DNA of 64,000 nucleotides, taken from positions 308,076 through 372,075 of the forward strand of contig BCJJ01000019.1 in the NCBI GenBank assembly GCA_039545355.1, read 5' to 3'. Of this stretch, positions 58,019-64,000 are shown one piece after another. Source of the DNA: Trichosporon coremiiforme. Its lineage: Eukaryota > Basidiomycota > Tremellomycetes > Trichosporonales > Trichosporonaceae. Both the position numbers and the translations under genes were made by a program. How positions within the stretch are numbered: the stretch's first letter is position 1; every line of letters starts with the position of its first letter. The notes beneath the pieces were generated by a model. It was not told the origin of the DNA and made no database searches. It saw only the letters and a program-made list of their open reading frames with translations.

Positions 58019-60318
58019 CTACAATTTCAGGCGTTTTCCGTCCTGCTCTCCCTCGTCGCGTTTGCGCTTTTTGCCCTCCTCCTTCACTCCCTTGCCAAGG
58101 ACAGTCACACCCTTTCCACTCTTGATGAGCTGGTTCAGGGCAGCGTCCTTCTCCTCACGGACGCTCATCTTCTTCTTGCCGTACAGCTGCGCCGTGGTGT
58201 CGATGCGCTGGCGTGTCGCCTTGCGTGCCTTGCGGGCCTTGGAGCGTGCACGTTTCGCCTCCTCGGGTGTCTGCTCTGAGCGTGCCTGCAGGTCCGCGGC
58301 TGAGGGGCCCACGAAGAGTTCCTGCGGTGCAAGCATCGAGGTCACGCGCTGCTGCGCTGGAAGAGCTGTCTCCATGCTCGCTGTCGCGATGTTGTCCACC
58401 GTTGTGATGGCTGCCTTCGGCGCCTTCGGGACGAAGTGCAGTGAGCTGAGTGCATCCAGCTTGTAGCACACCTCGTCCCACAGCCGGTCGATCTCCTGGT
58501 GCTCCTTCGCGAGCTTGTCGTCCCGCGGATCCGTTGCTGTCGTGCCAGAAGTCTCGGCAGTGTACTCGTCCTCGTAAATCTGAGCCAGTGACTTGGCACT
58601 CTGCTTGTCGTCCAGCTCGAAGAACCGCGACGGCAGGAACGCTGTTGGCTCGAATGCGCGCACTCGTACTGGTGAATCGAAGTTGCCCTGTGTATATCAG
58701 TTCCATTGCAAGGTGCGTTTTAACTGTGCTGCAAAACTCACATCAAGGATGCGCTTCTTGATGAGCTCCTCGAGTGTCGCGACACTCTCCTCTGTGATGA
58801 CGGGCACGGCCTTGGCGACGTGCTCGAAGTCGAGATTCTCCTCCAGGAGTGAGTTCTCGGGACGGGCACGTGACGATGCCTCACCCATCAGCGTCCAGTC
58901 CTTCGGGCCAATCGCCTGCTGCTCGAGCTCAGCGATCTGCTCAGCGAGCTCGCGCTGCCGCTTCTCATGCGTAGAGAGTGCGACCTCGTCACCCTCATCC
59001 TCGCTGTCTTCAAACAAGTCCGTCTTCACTCGGTCCATGACACCGTGGACCTCCTCTTCCTCGCCTTCCTCTTCCGGCTCTTCATCCTCCTCATCCTCAG
59101 ACTCTTCGAACTGCGCAGGCTTCTTCTTCTTCTTTCCGGTGTCCTTCCCCTTGCCCTTCTTTGACGGGGCGGTGTCGCCCGCAGGCGGCGCGAAGAAGTC
59201 GGCATAGGTCATCTCAGCAGGGTTGTCGTTCGACGCAAGGAACATGGAGCTGAAGTCGTCAAGCTCCGGTTCGTCGTCCTCCTCATCGCCGCCAAGACGG
59301 CCAGACGTCACGCGCTCAGCCTCCTGCTCCTCCGTCATGCGGTTGAAGTCGTCAATCGAGAAGAACTGGTCATCGAGCGTCGGGTGCTTCGCCTTCTTCC
59401 GCTTGCTGGGACCGGCAGTCGGGAACAGACCATCCTCGTCGTCCATGTCCACGTCGGGGTTGCCAGTGTCCTCATCGTCTTCATCATCTTCATCCTCATC
59501 CTCGTCCTCATCGTCCTCGTCATCTTCCTCGTCCTCATCTTCCTCGTCTTCCTCGTCATCGTCGTCGTCCTCATCCATTTCAGAGTCAGAGTCACCGATC
59601 TTTGTACCGTCCTCGAACTGGACTGCGTCGTCCTCCTCGTCGCTGTCTTCCTCCGAGTCACCTTCCTCGTCGGATCCACTCGCGCTGTCTCCCTCCTCAT
59701 ACCCTCCCTCAGCCATCATGCGATTCCACTCCTCGATGCTCATATCCTCGTCGCTTCCCATCTCCTCGCTGTCGTCCTCCTCGCTGTCACCCTCCTCATC
59801 CTCGTTGACCTCGGGCTCCTCACCCGTTCCAACCTCCTTGACCACCTTGCACACGCCCTCGTTCCGGAGTTCGAGCTGCGCCCAGATCTGCTCCGGGTCA
59901 AGACCATCGACAGTCAACACGCTCAGGGGCGTGTAGGGCAGAACCTCCTCCGGCTTGGCTGGCTCAGGCTCCTCAGCCTGTTGCCGCGTTGAGGAGCGGA
60001 GACCAATCGACGGGGGCTGGAGAATCGAAACAAGGAAGGGGTGCAGATGCGGATGTGACTCGGGCTCAAGCGAGATAGCTGTGTGTTAGTTGACAGTGAT
60101 AAAGCTGTTTGAGCTTGCGCGCAGACAGGAAATGAAGGGGGCAAGCTCAAGGACCAACCATGGTCAAAGATGTCCTTTGTTGCGGCGCGAGCACCCTCGG
60201 CGAGCTGCACGTCACCGTTAAGGGCAAGGAGGTGCTCCCGGTTCTCGAGCAGGGAGGCGAGCTTTTCCAGGCTCTGCGGAATGGCTGACGCGGCGGCCTG
60301 CGTCTCTGTCGTCGTCAT
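58019..60318 (-). CDS. MPP10: U3 snoRNP protein Mpp10
   Basis: Predicted 721-aa protein from exons 60318-60159, 60078-58742 and 58687-58019 (introns 80 and 54 nt). The N-terminal helix (SLEKLASLLENREHLLAL) precedes PYTPLSVLTVDGLDPEQIWAQLELRN, then a long Asp/Glu tract (about 59,410-59,850 in DNA) broken by MSIEEWNRMMAEG. Family landmarks follow: FFSIDDFNRMTEEQE, MTYADFFAPP, STHEKRQRELAEQIAELEQQ, GPKDWTLMGEASSRARPENSLLEENLDFEH, ITEESVATLEELIKKRI, and the Mpp10 end AFLPSRFFELDDKQSAKSLAQIYEDEY with LFVGPSAADLQ. In the nucleolus it joins Imp3/Imp4 in the small-subunit processome, pairing U3 with pre-rRNA for 18S processing. The C-terminus is Lys/Arg-rich. Length is typical (about 600-720). Confidence 0.96.
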
Positions 60319-60615
60319 CGCGGCGGCTCGAGAGGCGTGCTGGTGGTGGAAGTGCTAGTTGTGTTGTGCAGGTGGAGGCGATCACAGAAAATCTATGATA
60401 CAACCGGGGGGTTGTCATTGCCACGTGACTATCTGGGTGGACCACATAACCTCCACCGCAGGCAACAGCAATCGCTGGTTATGGATGCGATAGCAATCAG
60501 ATAGACGTGCAAGCAGCAGCTAGGGTGATGATATTCATGCACACATGATATGCAGTGAGGTAATACAATAAGACTATCATTTATGAACAGGTCAGTCGTG
60601 ATTCTATGTTTGCGG

Positions 60616-63600
60616 CTACGGGCCGCGCGTGCTGACGCTCTGCCCCGAGCCGGTTGGCATGGGCGCGAGCTCGACCTGCTTGCGCCAGTGGTCGATATTG
60701 CTTCCCGGGTCTTCGAACGCCATGCCTCCCATGCCTCCCATTCCGCCCATACCAGGCATACCCATGCCACCCATGCCCATGCCGGGCATCCCGCCCATCA
60801 TCTGCGGCATCAGGGGCTGCTGCATCGGCATGCCCATCATCGGCGGCTGCATCATGCCCATCTGTGGCATGCCGTACGCCGACATGGCCATGCCGGGCAT
60901 ACCGTTCATCCCGTACGGCGAGCCGTAAAACGAGGGCATGTGCTGCATGCCTGGCTGCATGCCGGGCTGAGGCGACGCGCCCTTCCGCGCCTCGTGCTGG
61001 CGCTGCGCCGCGCCAGCATGCTTCCATGCAAGAGGTAAGTCGTCCTCGATCTCCTCCACCGTCTGGTTCGCACCAGTGTTTGAGCCAGAGGCAGACTCGC
61101 CGCCGGCAGGTGACATAACCATGCGCGACCTGCGCGCCTGTCGGATGAGTAGCGGCTCGTCGTCATCGTCATCGTCATCGTTGGCCGGCATCGAGATGGC
61201 GGGAACACCAATGGGCGACTTGGAATTGGCAGCGTCGCCAGAGGCTTCACCTGAAGCCTCAGCGGCGTCAGAGACGGCACCAGAGCCTGGCGACCGGGGC
61301 GAGGGCTGACTCGCGAGTAAACCAAGCGACCCCAAGCCGGCCCCAGCGTCGAGTGCGAGAGGTGGTAACGCGCCCTTCTTCAGCTGCGAAAGCGGGATCT
61401 CCTCATCGCTGTCGGCCACCTGAGCCTTGATACGGCTGAGGGGCATGTTCTCGTCCGAGCTGCTGTCGTCATCGTCGTTGACCTGCACTCTACGGAGGCG
61501 CGACAAGGGTAACTCCTCGTCGGAAGAGTCGCCATCAGACACAGCCGGCGGCAGCTGGGGGGCCTGCGCCGAAGTCGGCCGGTTCCTGCTCCGTCCGCCG
61601 TTGCCTCCGTCCTCCTCGTCGCTACTCTGGAACCAGTCGTCGACGCCTAAGCGGCTTCCGGGACGGCGCCCTGGCAGCGGCGCGGGCTGTTCGGGCTCGA
61701 TACACCCGATGGCCGGGCTCTCCGGCTCAAAGGATAACGTCGGCGGACGCGCTGGGACGCGTTCGGCAGTGCTCGCGTTCAAGCCGTCATACTGCCCGCC
61801 ATCCCGTCCATCGAGCTCCTCGATATCGTCGCTACCCATACGAGGTTCCATCATGCTGAGGCGGCTCATGCGCGGGTCGCTGTTCATCGAGTTCAGCGAG
61901 CCTATCCTGCTGGTATCGGGCATCATCGACATCGGGCGGCCGTGCTCGTCGAACTGAGGCATATCCGAAGCGTCAAGCATCTTACTCTTGCGTCCCCAGC
62001 GGCTTTTGCGCTTCTCGGCACGCTCGGCCTTCTTGCGCTCCTTCGCCGCCTCCTTGGCCGCCGCCTCAGCGTCCGCCTTGGACTGCGCCTCTTGGATGCC
62101 CTTCAGCTTGATCATCTCCCGCTCCCAGAGCGTGTCAACACCGAACACGGAGCGTGACTTGCCCATACGCTGGTCCGCGCTGTCGCCTCCGTCTCCATCC
62201 GGTAAGTTCACGGCCGGGACGTCGTGCATGGTGTTCGGTCGCTTGCTGAGCGACCCGGGCACAGACCGCGAGTGCGGGCTCAGCAGATCGTTGTCGTTCT
62301 GGACGGGTGCCTGTGGCGGCGCATGGAGTGCGTTCTGATCGATCAGCGTCGACTGCCGCGCCATCATTGAAGGGCGATTGTCACCCCAGAACTGGCGCTG
62401 CTTGCTGTGCATCTGTTCCTTCCGCAACTCGAGCTGGTCGATAAGACTGGTACCCTGAGTTGTTAGTTAGACCTTCCGACGGAGTCAACTCACGTAGAGC
62501 TTGCCGGGCTTGCGGCGCATGTGCATATCCTCTTCCTCCTCCTCGTCCTCTCCGTCGTAGCCAGCGATGATCTCGCCCTCGGCAGCCGTACCGGCAAAGT
62601 ACTCGGCGTCCTCGCGATGTCCTCCGACCATGAGTGAGGAGCGGAACGTCTTCTGGGCCATCGATAAAGGAACACCGTGGCCGAGATTGAGGACTGACGC
62701 ACGCGCATCTTCGGGCAGAGGCTTCTCGCCAAGAGTGAAGCCTTCGGGGACATGCACCGAGTGCTTCTGCTTCTCGGTGCCCTCGAGGACAGACGGCATG
62801 ACGAGCGTCTTGGGGCGGAGAAGCTCGCGACGCTTGACGTGCAGCACGCGGTCGGTGTACTTCGGTGCGCGCAACGGGCGGCCGTACTCGGCAGCCGTCG
62901 GGATTTCGTTCCACACGCGCGCTTCGCGGCGTAGCTGCTCCATCGTGAGGTTATCAGAAGGCGCGCCGCCCATGAACGAGGGGGCGCCCTGCTCGCCGTC
63001 GTCCGAGTAGATCAATGAAGCACGGCGTTCGAGACGGGGCGTCGCGAAGTCGCCGAACGAACCCATCTCGCCTGACATGGAGCTGCTCGCACGCTGGCCC
63101 ATGCTGCTAACTGTGCTGAGCGGGCGAGAGCCGGGGAGGTCGATGGAGCGGCGCTGCGCCTGTATTGTCTTGGGGTCGAAGCGAGAGCCGAACTCGGGAG
63201 GCGGGGCTGGGAGCTCGAACGGGTTGCGAAGGACCTCCTGGTCGTGCTCGTCCTGGTTCAGAGGCGAGTTTGAGTGCGCGCTCATCGCGGACTGCGATCG
63301 GCTTTGAGGGCGATCGAAGGTCGGGCTCAAGGGCGGCTCAAGGGCGACCCCAGACCCGGGCCGTGACCCTGGCATCTGGGGGAAGGCCATCTTGGGCGGT
63401 GACTCGGGCAGGGGGACCATGACGGGCTCACCCATGTCGTTGCGCACCTCGAGCGCGCCGATGGCGCTGACGGAACGCCTTCCCTCGAGCATGTCACGCA
63501 CGCGCTGCGCCTCACCCAGCGCCCGCTCGGCATGATCGTAGCTTCCCCGGCTCTGCCGACTGTCTAGGCTGGGTCGGTGATACCGTCCGTCGCGGCCCTC

Positions 63601-64000
63601 GTACTTGCCGTCGTAGTAGTCCTCGTCCTCGACACTCTCGAGGTTGATCGAACGGGGGCCCGTGTTGGTCGAAAAGGCCACTGACCGGGTACGAGCCCTG
63701 TGCCGCGGGTCGCGCATGGTCGCGTCAACAGACAGCCGCGACTCGAACTCGGGGTCGTAGTCCCTGCGCTGGCCGGCGGATGACCGTGGGTCCCCGATGT
63801 CTCCGGTATCTTCGCTATCGATGCCGAGAGGCGGAATGTAGGGAGCGTTATGAGCTTCAAACTGCCTGAACATTGCAGACTTCTTGTGGTCGACGATCTT
63901 CTGCGGGTCGGCAGTGTCGTTGTCATACTCTGGTGGTCAGCGGTTGGGATGGACTGCGAGTGCAAGTCTTCGTGTACGCACCGAGCAGCGCGGCGGCGAG
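60616..64000 (-). CDS. Uncharacterised fungal protein, 5' end beyond window
   Basis: At least 1,097 residues from exons 64000-63982 (cut by the edge), 63929-62494 and 62454-60616; introns of 52 and 39 nt; the stop is at 60616-60618. I do not recognise a named family. The N-terminal visible part reads LLEYDNDTADPQKIVDHKKSA and MFRQFEAHNAPYIPPLG, then an Arg/Ser/Pro-rich disordered region with recurrent RRSID, SRPLS and SMGQR motifs that could be kinase sites. Two better-ordered segments follow: LRREARVWNEIPTAAEYGRPL to VLHVKRRELLRPK, and LIDQLELRKEQMHSKQRQFWGDNRPS, the latter followed by a Lys/Ala/Glu helix (AAAKEAAKERKKAERAEKRK). Next come four SRIxx/LSRL-DDDSSSDE-type acidic repeats (DEEIPLSQLKK, DENMPLSRIK, DEELPLSRLRR), and a Met/Gly/Pro-rich tail (GMPGMAMSAYGMP, then a MGGM run). 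No transmembrane segment is visible. Likely a cytoplasmic or cortical scaffold, but that is a guess. Confidence 0.8.

Noticed and set aside
59223..59936. 237-codon poly-Ser frame on the plus strand
   Set aside because: Shadow of the Asp/Glu tract of MPP10 (GAC/GAG read as TCC/TCG on the other strand).
1..64000. CRISPR array, rRNA operon, integron or prokaryotic operon
   Set aside because: Spliceosomal introns and eukaryote-only protein families throughout; no regularly spaced repeat arrays and no rRNA-like sequence.

Overview
The window is nuclear DNA of a filamentous or yeast-like basidiomycete. Genes are intron-dense (about 64 introns inferred), introns are mostly 34-55 nt with a CTGAC/CTAAC/CTGAT branch site a few bases before the 3' AG, coding DNA is GC-rich, and the gene set (velvet regulator, Zn2Cys6 activator, GH47 mannosidase, GPI-anchored Ser/Thr/Pro protein) is fungal. 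These traits fit Tremellomycetes, perhaps Trichosporonales; the lineage is an inference, not a read-out.

Layout. Positions 1-34,000 are mainly gene-rich: the 3' end of a DOPA 4,5-dioxygenase-like gene with an apparent frameshift; a stomatin/SPFH protein (-); a thioredoxin-fold ER-type membrane protein (+); a Ulp1-type SUMO protease (-); the PP4 regulatory subunit Psy2/SMEK (+); ribosomal protein eL28 (+); beta'-COP (+); a GH47 alpha-mannosidase (+); a Zn2Cys6 transcription factor with an 8-nt micro-exon inside its zinc cluster (+); a large GPI-anchored wall protein (+); a catalase (+); and an aldo-keto-reductase-like/RidA fusion (+). A velvet-family regulator follows at 36.0-38.0 kb (-). From about 38 to 58 kb I recognise only one gene, the transposase of a structurally complete Tc1/mariner DD34E element (53,808-55,564) with matching 27-bp inverted repeats and TA target duplication. 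The last 6 kb hold MPP10 (-) and a long uncharacterised acidic/Met-Gly-rich protein (-) cut by the right edge.

There is no operon logic; neighbours are mostly unrelated housekeeping genes (secretory pathway: beta'-COP, mannosidase, thioredoxin-fold protein; ribosome biogenesis: eL28, MPP10; signalling: Psy2, Ulp1). Several pairs share short divergent promoters (SPFH/thioredoxin-like, Ulp1/Psy2) or converge tightly (thioredoxin-like/Ulp1 stops 76 bp apart). All exon structures were derived by eye from splice motifs, phase continuity and protein-family expectation; they were not checked against RNA or databases.

Main points for a second look: the micro-exons (8 and 10 nt) and the start-codon-only exon of beta'-COP; very short introns with near-3' branch sites; the AKR-RidA fusion lacking the usual AKR N-terminus; the 20-kb gene desert with an intact transposon and an AT-rich palindrome; and the terminal uncharacterised gene.
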